NCBI RefSeq assembly: GCF_002127655.1
Contig: NZ_NEHB01000031.1
Span: forward strand, 1 to 64,000
Source of the DNA: Janthinobacterium sp. GW456P
GTDB taxonomy: Bacteria > Pseudomonadota > Gammaproteobacteria > Burkholderiales > Burkholderiaceae_D
Length of the DNA stretch: 64,000 bases
Direction: 5' to 3'
Shown here: one piece after another, positions 45,330 through 54,026 of the stretch
Numbering within the stretch: position 1 is the stretch's first letter
Layout of the letters: each line of letters starts with the position of its first letter
Made by a program: the position numbers and the translations under genes
The notes under the pieces: generated by a model
The model's database searches: none
What the model was told of the DNA's origin: nothing
Seen by the model: the letters and a program-made list of their open reading frames with translations, nothing else

Positions 45330-45917
45330 TCAATGGCTTTGATTGCCGGTATAGGCGGACAGCAAAATACTGCGTTCCCCCTCACCAATTTCGGCTGCTT
45401 TCGATACTGCCGGTGGCGCAGCCGCGCGCAATATGGCGATCTCATCCATGACTTTTTGCATATCACCATTGAGTGCAGGATTACTTTGATTCAGGCCAAT
45501 ACCCTGCCTTAACGAATCTTCTGCTTCAGCCAATTCCTCACGTATCAGGCATTGCAAGCCGCGCCCAAAGTGATGTAACGGATCCTGCGGACCCACTGCA
45601 TCCAATCCAGCGAGTACTTCAGCAGCGCGCACGCTGTCATTTCCCGCCAGCCGCAGCAATCCGAGTTGCAGCCGTGCCACGGACAGGGCTGGATCCAGGG
45701 CCAGTGAAGCTTCCATTTCGTCAATAGCCCTCGCATACATCTTAATTTGTGCATATTCGGCCCCCAGCATGTAGTGCGCGGCGGCGCTGCCATCGGGGCG
45801 CGATACGGCTTCTTTCAGATAGCCGATCGCGGCGCCCGAATCACCGGCAGCGCTGGCATTCAAGGCCAGTTGCAGCAATTCGGCTTGGTCAAGCATGGAC
45901 AAGGTCGCACTAGTCAT
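45330..45917 (-). CDS. TPR-repeat protein, small (SycD/LcrH-like size)
   Basis: A 195-residue protein with about three TPR units at residues 10-150 (SGAAIGYLKEAVSRPDGS, YARAIDEMEASLALDPALS and LAEAEDSLRQGIGLNQSNP). Its size and repeat number fit class II type III secretion chaperones (SycD/LcrH type), which bind translocator proteins. That comparison rests on architecture only. It follows fliA and precedes the small 124-residue gene. It has no signal peptide. Confidence 0.7.
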   Translation of the reverse strand: MTSATLSMLDQAELLQLALNASAAGDSGAAIGYLKEAVSRPDGSAAAHYMLGAEYAQIKMYARAIDEMEASLALDPALSVARLQLGLLRLAGNDSVRAAEVLAGLDAVGPQDPLHHFGRGLQCLIREELAEAEDSLRQGIGLNQSNPALNGDMQKVMDEIAILRAAAPPAVSKAAEIGEGERSILLSAYTGNQSH

Positions 45918-45974
45918 AATGAAATCCGATTCAAGTTTATTTTTTCACGTACAAGTAACAGGGCAATGTGGGCG

Positions 45975-46730
45975 CTAACAATATAAATCCAGGCCTTCGC
46001 GCTTTCGCAAGGCCTCGCGAAGTTTTCCCAAGGCCTCCTTGTGTATTTGCGCCACCCGCCCGCGCGACACACCGAGTATCTGTGCAATTTCCTCAAAAGC
46101 AACTTGCTGCAAATAATGATACGTAATCACTTGGCGCTGCTTGCCCTGCAACTGGACAAGCGCCACTTGAATGCTCTCTTTTAACTGCATCAGTTCAATG
46201 CCGTGATACGTATTGTCCTGATAATGGATACCAGTATCAGAATACATGCCAGTATCATCGAGCGCAAACCCCACAGCCAATCCGATCGCCATTTCGGCAA
46301 GCTGCGCAAACAACGCAGCAGGATCGGCAGGATATGGCGCGGTGCCGCGCAGTGTCTCAACGCGTTCGGCAACAATGCGTTTGCGCGCGACAATCTGCTC
46401 CTGCACCTCGCTGAACGAGCGCAGACCATCCAGTACCGCACCGTTGATGCGTTTTGCGGCAAAAGTTTCAAACTTGATGCCTCGCGCACTATCAAAGCGG
46501 TCGACCGCTTCCAACAGCCCAAGACGTGCGTACTGCACGTAGTCTGCAAACTCGGCATTGACATCATGGCGCCCTGCGTACAACTTGGCTGCCATGATGC
46601 GCGCAAAGCGCAGGTAATGCGCTACGATGCGGTTGCGCAGTTCACCATCGCGATTATTCTGGAACATACGCCACAACAGCGCCATGTCAGCATTGCTGGC
46701 GACCACCTCCGGTTGCAGGGCGCAGTCCAC
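45975..46730 (-). CDS. fliA: Flagellar sigma factor FliA (sigma-28)
   Basis: A 251-residue sigma factor. Region 2 (RIVAHYLRFARIMAAKLY, FADYVQYARLGLLEAVDRFD and GIKFETFAAKRINGAVLDGLR) and region 4 (ILGVSRGRVAQIHKEALGKL, a helix-turn-helix) are intact. The start is GTG with AGGA six bases upstream, 8 bases after fliP. It would direct late flagellar genes; none of these (filament, motor, chemotaxis) is in the window. No FlgM anti-sigma gene is seen here. Confidence 0.93.
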   Translation of the reverse strand: MDCALQPEVVASNADMALLWRMFQNNRDGELRNRIVAHYLRFARIMAAKLYAGRHDVNAEFADYVQYARLGLLEAVDRFDSARGIKFETFAAKRINGAVLDGLRSFSEVQEQIVARKRIVAERVETLRGTAPYPADPAALFAQLAEMAIGLAVGFALDDTGMYSDTGIHYQDNTYHGIELMQLKESIQVALVQLQGKQRQVITYHYLQQVAFEEIAQILGVSRGRVAQIHKEALGKLREALRKREGLDLYC

Positions 46731-46738
46731 GTAGCGTC

Positions 46739-47521
46739 CTAAGAAAAAGTGCCCAACAACGCACGCACGACCAGATTCCAGCCATCAATCAGTACGAACA
46801 TCAGAATTTTGAGCGGCAGCGAGATCGAAGCAGGCGGCACCATCATCATGCCAAGTGACATGAGCGCGCTCGATACAATCAGGTCGATCAGCAGAAACGG
46901 CAGAAAAATCACAAAGCCGATCTGGAATGCCGAACGCAATTCCGACAGCATGAACGCCGGAATCAGCTGCACCATGCTGATATCGTCGATCACCTTAGGT
47001 GCTTCAGCCTTGGATAGCTCGACCATCAGCGCAAGATCCTGTTCCCGTGTCTGGCGGACCATAAATTCGCGCAATGGCAACACGGCACGCCCGGCGGCGG
47101 CCTCGGTGCTGAGCGAACCAGCGATGTACGGCTGCAGTGCCTTGGTATTGACCTCCTGCAAGGCTGGCGACATGGTGAAAAAAGTCAAGAACAGCGCCAG
47201 ACTGATAATGACGGTATTGGGCGGCGTTTCCGGCATGCCCAGCGCGTGGCGCAACATGGACAAGACAATCACAATCCGGATAAACGAGGTCATCGACATC
47301 AGGATTGCTGGCGCCAGGCTCAGTATCGTCAGGCCAAGCAATATTTTGATTGCCGAAGAGACATCGGCCGGTGTGCCCCCCCCTTCGGCCAAACGTACCT
47401 GCAAACCCGGCAGCGCAAGCGCCGGTTCCGTTACGCCACCAGCCCAGGCCGCCGCCATCCCGCCACAGACAGTGGCCAATAAAATTCCCAGCAAGGCGCA
47501 CTGCCGCAACTCAACGCGCAT
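46739..47521 (-). CDS. fliP: Flagellar export gate protein FliP
   Basis: A 260-residue protein with a cleavable signal (ALLGILLATVCGGMAAAWA) and then transmembrane helices carrying family signatures LAPAILMSMTSFIRIVIVLS and FQIGFVIFLPFLLIDLIVSS, ending with LIDGWNLVVRALLGTF. The ATG at 47521 overlaps the end of fliO; the frame opens upstream but the extra codons are not FliP-like. It is normal in length and in motif content. Confidence 0.93.
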   Translation of the reverse strand: MRVELRQCALLGILLATVCGGMAAAWAGGVTEPALALPGLQVRLAEGGGTPADVSSAIKILLGLTILSLAPAILMSMTSFIRIVIVLSMLRHALGMPETPPNTVIISLALFLTFFTMSPALQEVNTKALQPYIAGSLSTEAAAGRAVLPLREFMVRQTREQDLALMVELSKAEAPKVIDDISMVQLIPAFMLSELRSAFQIGFVIFLPFLLIDLIVSSALMSLGMMMVPPASISLPLKILMFVLIDGWNLVVRALLGTFS

Positions 47522-47897
47522 CGCTAAGCTCCCGGTCGCCTGGCGGAGCATCCACCATGATCGTATCGATACACGTAATGCCATGCTCACCTTGCACAAG
47601 CAAATGCTGCTTGCCACCAAATTCGACCACGGAAATCAGCGAACGAGGGCCCAACCGGCGCGTTTCCAATACACGCAGCAGCGCCGGTGCGCCGTTCGCC
47701 CGCAAGCCCAGCTTGAGACGCTTGCGGACGAACACGATCACCACGATTGCCAGCAGCGACACCAGCAACACGGCCATGCTACCGGAACCAGGCAGAGTGC
47801 CGGCCTCAGTATCGCGCTTGAAGGGAATCGATTGCGCCGCCAGCGCCGCGCCGCCAGACCATGAGCAAGCCAGAACGGCGATGATGCCTCGCCTCAT
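47511..47897 (-). CDS. fliO: Flagellar biosynthesis protein FliO
   Basis: A 128-residue protein with a signal-like N-terminus (GIIAVLACSWSGGAALA) and one membrane helix (MAVLLVSLLAIVVIVFV). A small C-terminal domain (LETRRLGPRSLISVVEFGGKQ) is typical of FliO, the assembly factor for the FliP ring. The start overlaps the fliN stop (ATGA) and the end overlaps fliP. Confidence 0.88.
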   Translation of the reverse strand: MRRGIIAVLACSWSGGAALAAQSIPFKRDTEAGTLPGSGSMAVLLVSLLAIVVIVFVRKRLKLGLRANGAPALLRVLETRRLGPRSLISVVEFGGKQHLLVQGEHGITCIDTIMVDAPPGDRELSDAR

Positions 47898-48241
47898 GCG
47901 TGGTCAACCTCGGCCAGTTCACTGATGCGAACGCCAAAATGGTCATCCACCACCACGAGTTGGCCACGCGCGACAACATTGCCGTTCACGACAATATCGA
48001 TCGGATAATCAGCCTTGCGGTCCGTCTTGAGCACCACAGCCTCCTTCAACTCCATCAGCTCCCCAACGGTGGTCTGGACCTCCCCGACCATGACGTTCAG
48101 CGTCACCTTGACACTGTCGAGCAGGCCCAGGTTACCGCCGAAGATAGCCGGTCCGATCGGTGCCGGTTCCTTGAATTCGGATAATTCAACGATCTGCGCC
48201 TGCGCCACTGCGGCGCCATTACTGTTTGATGTACTGCTCAT
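47894..48241 (-). CDS. fliN: Flagellar C-ring protein FliN
   Basis: A 115-residue SPOA-domain protein: LDSVKVTLNVMVGEVQTTVG, a strand rich in Leu and Val, then VVARGQLVVVDDHFGVRISE. The start at 48241 is chosen because GGAG lies ten bases upstream, whereas the earlier ATG (48271) has none. FliN forms the bottom of the C ring and also docks the FliH-FliI ATPase, so it is needed for export even without rotation. Its length is slightly below the usual ~135. Confidence 0.92.
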   Translation of the reverse strand: MSSTSNSNGAAVAQAQIVELSEFKEPAPIGPAIFGGNLGLLDSVKVTLNVMVGEVQTTVGELMELKEAVVLKTDRKADYPIDIVVNGNVVARGQLVVVDDHFGVRISELAEVDHA

Positions 48242-48273
48242 TCCACTGCTCCATGCTGAATCAAGATACATAG

Positions 48274-49047
48274 TCAATCGCGCCGGACAACTTCCAGCGC
48301 TACTTTTTTGTCTGCGAGACCGAGATATGCATCGAACAATGCGCCACCTCCCGGCCCCATGACCGTCAGCGGCCGGTCTGCCAGCGTATCGAGCCGAATC
48401 ACATCGCCCACACCAAGCAACATCAGGCTGCCTAGGCCGACCTCGGCACGGCCAACTTCCAATGGCAGGCTCAAACGGATGTCGCGCAAGGCGCGCAGGT
48501 AGTTCACCGAGGCAAGCGGTGGCAAGCGGCCGGCGGCGTGTCCCGCCCACTGCGCGATGCGCAATACGGCGGTCTGGCTGACAATCACATGCATGCTTTG
48601 CTTGCCAAGGCCAAGTCTTAATGCGACAACGCCCGCGCCGCGCGACCAGGCTGCCGCTGGCGGCGCCAGTGGCGTTCCGTCCTGCGTTGTGCCGCTCAAC
48701 GATGCGAACAGGGCCTGGGTAGCCGCCTCGGCAACTTCGTCTGCCATTCCGGATTGAGCTGCCTGGACAGGCTCGGCAATACCCTGTGGAAACATCGCCT
48801 GGCGTAACTGCAGGTTCCAATCAGGCGTGCAGGCGTACCACCAGAGATCATCGCCACTGCTGCGCAAGGCGCGCCACGATGCTTCAGTTGAAACCGCTGG
48901 CGCCTCCCAGGCACGCAGGCAATCCAATTCCATCTCCGATGCGGCAATGCCCCACTGCGCGCACCAGGCATCGAACGCCGCGCGCAAATGCCCGGTTACT
49001 GCCGCCAACACGGTATCGGATATCAATAAATACGGTTGTACCGACAT
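48274..49047 (-). CDS. fliM: Short FliM-like C-ring protein with SPOA domain
   Basis: A 257-residue protein against ~330 for ordinary FliM. The C-terminal SPOA domain is clear (LSLPLEVGRAEVGLGSLMLL, VGDVIRLDTLADRPLTVMG). The N-terminal CheY-binding segment (LSQxEIDALL in classical FliM) is absent: the protein starts MSVQPYLLISDTVLAAV. The middle domain lacks the conserved FliM glycine motif and looks more like that of SctQ proteins of non-flagellar type III systems. It starts at the flgE stop and is followed by fliN. It is probably a sorting-platform-like FliM for export; the switch role is doubtful. Confidence 0.75.
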   Translation of the reverse strand: MSVQPYLLISDTVLAAVTGHLRAAFDAWCAQWGIAASEMELDCLRAWEAPAVSTEASWRALRSSGDDLWWYACTPDWNLQLRQAMFPQGIAEPVQAAQSGMADEVAEAATQALFASLSGTTQDGTPLAPPAAAWSRGAGVVALRLGLGKQSMHVIVSQTAVLRIAQWAGHAAGRLPPLASVNYLRALRDIRLSLPLEVGRAEVGLGSLMLLGVGDVIRLDTLADRPLTVMGPGGGALFDAYLGLADKKVALEVVRRD

Positions 49048-50237
49048 CAGCGGCGCCCTTTCATGTCGAACAGCTCCTGGATCATGTCATTTGCCGTGCT
49101 GATCACGTGAGACGACGCCTGGTAACCGCGCTGCATCAGAATTAAATTACTGAATTCCTCGGCAAGATCAACGTTAGAGCCTTCACGGTGGCCCGGTGCG
49201 AGCTTGCCATAGGCATCAACGCCGGCATAGCCGTACTGAACCGGGAGCTGCGCCGCAGCGGAAAATGCACCACCGCCAACCTGTATCAAGTCACCCAAGG
49301 CATGAAAATTGGCCAGTGCCAGGCGCGGCCCCTTCGCCGTCTGGTTATTGGAATAACGAATCGACAGCGTACCGTCGGCAGCTATTGCCTGTTCCGTCAT
49401 GCTGCCCGCCATGTAGCCATCCTGGGATACCAGGCTCAGACTGCTAGGGGTGGGAAAGGAGTTCACGTTGCTGGTAAAGTCGAGCTTGACGTCAAAGGCC
49501 GGCACCGTGGCAGAACTGTACGCAAAGGTCACCACATCGAATCCCGGCAGCAGGAAGCCGGAATTAAATTTCAGCTCGCCTGTACCGACTGCCGTTCCGG
49601 TCGCGACATCGTTGACGGTCACCTTGAAATTGCCGCCGCCCAGGTCCTTGAAGATCAGATTGACATTGTGGCTGGCGCCCGCCGCATCAATGATGTTCAA
49701 TCCTGTCATCGTCGCATCAATGGCGGGTGTGGCAACAGTGCTGGTGAGGTTGCCGCTAATTTTGATCGTGCTCGTTGCCTTGGGTGGATTGCGCGCCAAT
49801 GTCCCAAGCTGAACGTCAGCGAGCTTGCCGCTACTGTCAAGGGCCTGGACATGGTCGCCACTGGTATTGACCAACATATCCTGGGCATTGAACTGAAAAT
49901 CGCCGGCACGGGTATACAGTAATTGATCATCGCGGCGGATGACAAACATGCCATTTCCATCAATCATTACATCAAGTGGATTGCCCGTACCCTGATCAAT
50001 CCCGCTCTTGAAGTTGATCTGTGCCCCCAAGGTATTCAAGCCGACACCGCGCGATCCGCCACCACTGCGGCCATTGGCGTGCGCGGCGTTGCTGCCCTTG
50101 TCGAACAAGTCGGAGAACTCTGGCTGTGACTTTTTGAAGCCCGGTGTATTGACATTGGCCAGGTTGTTTCCCACTACCCGCAAACCTTGCGAATAGCCCA
50201 ACAAGCCGGAAGTACCGATCAACAGTGTATCAAGCAT
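49047..50237 (-). CDS. flgE: Flagellar hook protein FlgE
   Basis: A 396-residue protein. The N-terminal rod/hook segment LIGTSGLLGYSQGLRVVGNNLANVNTPGFKKSQ carries the axial-protein signature NLANVNTPGFK. A central hook domain and the C-terminal VDLAEEFSNLILMQRGYQASSHVISTAND coiled segment follow, both typical of axial proteins. The length fits a normal hook monomer. It sits 11 bases after flgD. Confidence 0.93.
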   Translation of the reverse strand: MLDTLLIGTSGLLGYSQGLRVVGNNLANVNTPGFKKSQPEFSDLFDKGSNAAHANGRSGGGSRGVGLNTLGAQINFKSGIDQGTGNPLDVMIDGNGMFVIRRDDQLLYTRAGDFQFNAQDMLVNTSGDHVQALDSSGKLADVQLGTLARNPPKATSTIKISGNLTSTVATPAIDATMTGLNIIDAAGASHNVNLIFKDLGGGNFKVTVNDVATGTAVGTGELKFNSGFLLPGFDVVTFAYSSATVPAFDVKLDFTSNVNSFPTPSSLSLVSQDGYMAGSMTEQAIAADGTLSIRYSNNQTAKGPRLALANFHALGDLIQVGGGAFSAAAQLPVQYGYAGVDAYGKLAPGHREGSNVDLAEEFSNLILMQRGYQASSHVISTANDMIQELFDMKGRR

Positions 50238-50248
50238 GATGTTTTCCT

Positions 50249-50653
50249 TTAACGGACATTCGTAAGTTGGGACAGCGTCACCTTGTCCTGGAAGGCTCCG
50301 GAGGAGGTCTGCAGGGTCAGCAGCGGCTGGCCGGAGGCAAAATCGAGTGCCGTCACCTTACCGGTGACCACGCCGCCACCCTGATTAATATCCACCGTCT
50401 TGCCAAGCAGGCCAACCGATTGCAGCGACGACTGCACCGACAGCAACTCATCAATCTTGGCGTTGAGCTGGCGGCTTTGCTCCAGCGATGCGAATTGCGC
50501 AATCTGCGCCACGAACTCCTGGTTATCGACCGGCTTGAGTGGATCCTGACTGTTCAGCTGCGCGGTCAGGATCTTCAGGAAATCCTGAATGGCGATATTG
50601 CTGGACTGGGCTGGCTGGTTCGCGCCTGCCGCAGAAATGGGATTAACGGCCAT
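50249..50653 (-). CDS. flgD: Flagellar hook cap protein FlgD, short form
   Basis: A 134-residue protein against ~220 in classical FlgD. The N-terminal scaffold region is intact (FLKILTAQLNSQDPLKPVDN and FVAQIAQFASLEQSRQLN). It ends after a small beta segment, lacking the tudor/Ig-like cap domain of full-length FlgD. Short FlgDs exist in several bacteria, so it may still cap hook assembly. It overlaps the fliK-like gene by one base. Confidence 0.88.
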   Translation of the reverse strand: MAVNPISAAGANQPAQSSNIAIQDFLKILTAQLNSQDPLKPVDNQEFVAQIAQFASLEQSRQLNAKIDELLSVQSSLQSVGLLGKTVDINQGGGVVTGKVTALDFASGQPLLTLQTSSGAFQDKVTLSQLTNVR

Positions 50654-51489
50654 CAGAGTGCATCCTTATTGATGAGTGGGATTCCGGCGCTGCCGGTAGG
50701 CATGGGCTCGGCAACAAAGCAGTCAGCGCTTGCGTAGGCTTTCTGCTTGATAAGTATCTCTTTTCCATTCACAGTCAGCGCGGTCATGCGCGTGCCGGCG
50801 CCATGCAGCTCCAGCAGCATGGCCTGCGCCACCAGCCGTTCCTGAACTGCGTTCAGCGATGCATCACGTATCCATGCACGCACACCGCCGCTTTCGCGGT
50901 ACAGATGCATTTGCCGCAACGCGTAGTCTGGCGTGTCATCCTGCGTCAACTGCGTTAGCGGCATATTGGCCGGCTCCGCCTCCAGCATTCGCTCTGTGCC
51001 CGAATTTGCAGCGGAGCCAGCGCTTAAGCCGGCCAACAGCGCCAAGGGTTGCGTGCGCACCACGCCGCCACCGTCGCCATCGGAGGGCCGCATGACAGCC
51101 ACTGTACGGTCTGGGGTATCGCTAGCAACGGTGCCATGTATGGCGACGCGCGGCAGTGCGCCTGCCTCCGCAGCAACGGCTACGCCGTACACGGTATAGC
51201 CGTTTGGCAATGCACCAGGCAAGGCAGGCGCTGTCAGCGTGTTGCCTTTCAGCTCCCCTGCATCAGCGCGCAACGGGCGCTGTGCGGCAGTCTGATTGGC
51301 TGCCGGTTGCGGCGGGCGCGCTCCCTCTCCCGTATCGGCAGCCGGACGCTGAGCATTTTTCTTCACGCCTTGCTCCAACAGTGCCGTTTCCAGTTCAAAT
51401 AGCCAGCGCTCCTGCTGTCCCTGCCGTGGCGCAGATGGATTGCGAAACGATGGCAGATGGCCGTCGACCGGTTCAAGATTCACTGTCAT
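50653..51489 (-). CDS. FliK-position protein (hook-length/T3S4 candidate)
   Basis: A 278-residue, Ala/Pro/Gln-rich protein from the ATG at 51489 (GGAGG six bases upstream). Its place between fliJ and flgD is where fliK normally lies. The C-terminal ~90 residues (MHLYRESGGVRAWIRDASLN and then MTALTVNGKEILIKQ) do not show the usual FliK hook-length signature and instead recall the WIRD...LTVNG pattern of HpaP/SctP-type substrate-specificity proteins in non-flagellar type III secretion. It likely controls length or switching; the assignment is moderate. Confidence 0.6.
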   Translation of the reverse strand: MTVNLEPVDGHLPSFRNPSAPRQGQQERWLFELETALLEQGVKKNAQRPAADTGEGARPPQPAANQTAAQRPLRADAGELKGNTLTAPALPGALPNGYTVYGVAVAAEAGALPRVAIHGTVASDTPDRTVAVMRPSDGDGGGVVRTQPLALLAGLSAGSAANSGTERMLEAEPANMPLTQLTQDDTPDYALRQMHLYRESGGVRAWIRDASLNAVQERLVAQAMLLELHGAGTRMTALTVNGKEILIKQKAYASADCFVAEPMPTGSAGIPLINKDAL

Positions 51490-51949
51490 GTGCTGCCTCC
51501 GTCGTGCGCGACATTCCCCATTGATCATCTGCGGCCTTGAAAACAAGGCTGATCCTGTCTTGCAGGAATCGCACCTGCATCTTTTCTCGGTGCTCATGGA
51601 CGGCATCGAGCGCCCGATGCGCCAGATGCAGGCGTTCCGTCAGGTCGTCGCGACGCTGCGTCAGGGCATCGAGCGCCTCTTGCGCGCGCCTGGCCTGCGC
51701 ACCGCAATCTTCAATATAGCGCGCCAGCATGACAAACCGGTCCACCGATAGTGGTCGTGGTGTGCCTTCCAGGCCGCCCCATTCCTGCATCGAGGCCTGT
51801 TGGCGCTGCAGCAGCGCCTTGACAGAGGTATCTTGCACGGCCCATGCCGCGTTCACCTCGCCCAGCTCCGAGCGCAGGCGGTCGAGTTCCCATTGGCGCG
51901 TCAGGAGCATTGGTTGCAAGGCATACTGGAAACGGCGGTCGCTGCCCAT
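51473..51949 (-). CDS. fliJ: Flagellar export protein FliJ
   Basis: A 158-residue, nearly all-helical protein (FQYALQPMLLTRQWELDRLR then ALDALTQRRDDLTERLHLAH), typical of FliJ, the stalk of the export ATPase that links it to FlhA. It overlaps fliI by one base upstream and the fliK-like gene by 17 bases downstream. Confidence 0.85.
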   Translation of the reverse strand: MGSDRRFQYALQPMLLTRQWELDRLRSELGEVNAAWAVQDTSVKALLQRQQASMQEWGGLEGTPRPLSVDRFVMLARYIEDCGAQARRAQEALDALTQRRDDLTERLHLAHRALDAVHEHREKMQVRFLQDRISLVFKAADDQWGMSRTTEAAHDSES

Positions 51950-53268
51950 TACGCACCGTCCCGCACGACAAGTGCTGCCCGCAAGCGCGCCAAGGCGTCT
52001 GCCCGTGTCGTCGACTCCTGCACCGACTGGCGCAGAACGCCGATAATTGCCGGATGCAGGGCGATGGCGCGGTCGATCGCCGCATTGCTGCCGCTACGGT
52101 AAGCACCCATGTCCACCATCTGCCGGTTACGCTGGTAAGTGGACAACGCTTCCACCACCGTAAGCATGAGGTCCTGGTCTTCGCGCCCCACCAGTTCCGA
52201 AGCCAGCCGGCTGGTGCTTTGCAAGACATCGATCGACGGAAAATGTCCTTCATGTGCGAGCTCGCGCGACAGCATGATATGGCCGTCCAGCGTAGCCCGC
52301 ACAATGTCGGAAATAGGCTCGTTAAAATCGTCGCCTTCCACCAGCACCGTGTACAGGGCAGTGATGGCACCGCCTGAATCGGTCGTGCCGCAGCGCTCGC
52401 ACAGGGCGGGAATATCGGAAAAGACCGACGGCGTATATCCGCGCGCGGTTGGCGGCTCCCCTGCAGCAAGACCGATTTCACGTCGCGCCATGGCGAAACG
52501 GGTAATTGAATCCATCATCAGCAGCACCTGCTGGCCTTCCTCACGAAAATGCTCGGCAATGGCGGTCGCAGCGTACGCGGCGCGGGTACGTACCAGCGCC
52601 GGCTGATCCGACGTCGCCACCACCACGACACTGCGCTCCAGCCCCTTGAGGCCCAGCTGCTTTTCCACGAATTCGCGGACTTCACGTCCACGCTCACCGA
52701 TCAGCGCAATCACGTTTACGTCAGCCTGAACATCGCGTGCCAGCATGCCCAGCAATGTACTTTTGCCAACGCCGCTGCCAGCGAAGATACCCATGCGCTG
52801 GCCCCGCCCTAATGGCAGCATGGTATCGATGGCGCGCACTCCCGTAGGCATCAAGTCCTTGATGCGCGGCCGGCTCAACGGATTGATCGGGGCAGCATGC
52901 AGACTGCGCGTTTTGTGCGCCGCCAATGGCGTCCCACCGTCGATCGGTACGCCAAAGGCGTCGATGACGCGGCCCAGCAAGCTGGCTCCAACCGGAATGC
53001 CGGGTGCCTGACGCACGGCCTCGACGCGGCTGCCGGCGGCAATCCCACGCAAGTCGCCATAGGGCATCAGGATGACACGTCCCGGACGCATGCCAACCAC
53101 TTCGGCCAGCAGCTTGCCTGACGTCTGAGCCAGACTCACTTCGCACACTTCACCGATGCTGACATCAGGCCCCTGCGCTTCGATACTTTGGCCGGAGATG
53201 CTCAGCACGTGCCCTGAGCGGCAAGTCAAGTCGGCATGATGCACGGCGTCCAGGTAAGCCTGCATCAT
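51949..53268 (-). CDS. fliI: Flagellar export ATPase FliI
   Basis: A 439-residue F1-beta-like ATPase. Walker A GSGVGKST at 164-171, Walker B LLMMDSITRF, and IGERGREVREFVEK are all intact. The N-terminal beta barrel contains GEVCEVSL and MPYGDLRGIAAG. ATP hydrolysis drives unfolding and delivery of export substrates to the gate. Two ATGs stand at the start, overlapping the fliH stop. Nothing in the sequence suggests inactivity. Confidence 0.95.
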   Translation of the reverse strand: MMQAYLDAVHHADLTCRSGHVLSISGQSIEAQGPDVSIGEVCEVSLAQTSGKLLAEVVGMRPGRVILMPYGDLRGIAAGSRVEAVRQAPGIPVGASLLGRVIDAFGVPIDGGTPLAAHKTRSLHAAPINPLSRPRIKDLMPTGVRAIDTMLPLGRGQRMGIFAGSGVGKSTLLGMLARDVQADVNVIALIGERGREVREFVEKQLGLKGLERSVVVVATSDQPALVRTRAAYAATAIAEHFREEGQQVLLMMDSITRFAMARREIGLAAGEPPTARGYTPSVFSDIPALCERCGTTDSGGAITALYTVLVEGDDFNEPISDIVRATLDGHIMLSRELAHEGHFPSIDVLQSTSRLASELVGREDQDLMLTVVEALSTYQRNRQMVDMGAYRSGSNAAIDRAIALHPAIIGVLRQSVQESTTRADALARLRAALVVRDGA

Positions 53269-54026
53269 GCGGTACCGCCGTTCCTCACAGCCAGCAAAGC
53301 CTCGCCGAGGCGTGACAGCTGGGTTTCCAGACGTGCATCAAGCGTGCCTTTATCGCTGTCGACCATACAGCCGCCAATTTCCACCGCACTATCGGCCTGC
53401 AAGGTAATGCGCGCGTCGAGCGGTGTATCGTTGTCCTGCAGCGTAGCCAGGTCTTGCGGATGCATGCGTATACGCAATTGTTTGGCAGCATGTTCATCGC
53501 GCGCAATGGTGCGCACCATGTCCTGCAGCGTGTCCCGGCTTGCGGCAGTGGCGCCGACCATGCGGCACACTGCCGCATGGGCGATTTCCACCAGCATGTC
53601 TTCTGCCTGCCCGAGAGCATGAGCGCGCGACGTTTCCACGGCGTCGGCCAGCGATACCAGCACTTCGATCTTGCGTGCAACCAGAGTGAGCGCCTCGCGC
53701 TCGCCCTTTTCCATCCCCTGCGCCAGGCCCCGGCGCTCCGCGTCCTTCAGCACTGCAGCCGCGTCATCATCGAGTTTCTTCTTGCTGAGCAACAATTGCG
53801 CTTTCTGTTCTGCCACTTCCTTGACCACAGCATCAAATGCCTTGCGCTCGTCAGCAGATACTGGAGGAAGAGCTGGTGCCGGCGCTGACACTACCGGCGA
53901 AGACAGGACATTTTTTACAATCTGCGCATCCAGTGGTGCAACCTGCACCGCCTCGACACGCTTTACCGCACCGCGCAACTGCCGCGGCACGGACGACACT
54001 GTCGCAGCGCGGATTATCGGGTCCAT
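53265..54026 (-). CDS. fliH: Flagellar export ATPase regulator FliH
   Basis: A 253-residue protein. The N-terminal portion is Pro/Ala-rich, and a coiled coil (KKKLDDDAAAVLKDAERRGL and onward, with GxxxG-like spacing EKGEREALTL) leads to a C-terminal domain with DARITLQADSAVEIGGCMV, typical of FliH/SctL. It should bridge FliI and FliN/FliM. The first 13 bases overlap the fliG-like gene. Confidence 0.88.
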   Translation of the reverse strand: MDPIIRAATVSSVPRQLRGAVKRVEAVQVAPLDAQIVKNVLSSPVVSAPAPALPPVSADERKAFDAVVKEVAEQKAQLLLSKKKLDDDAAAVLKDAERRGLAQGMEKGEREALTLVARKIEVLVSLADAVETSRAHALGQAEDMLVEIAHAAVCRMVGATAASRDTLQDMVRTIARDEHAAKQLRIRMHPQDLATLQDNDTPLDARITLQADSAVEIGGCMVDSDKGTLDARLETQLSRLGEALLAVRNGGTA

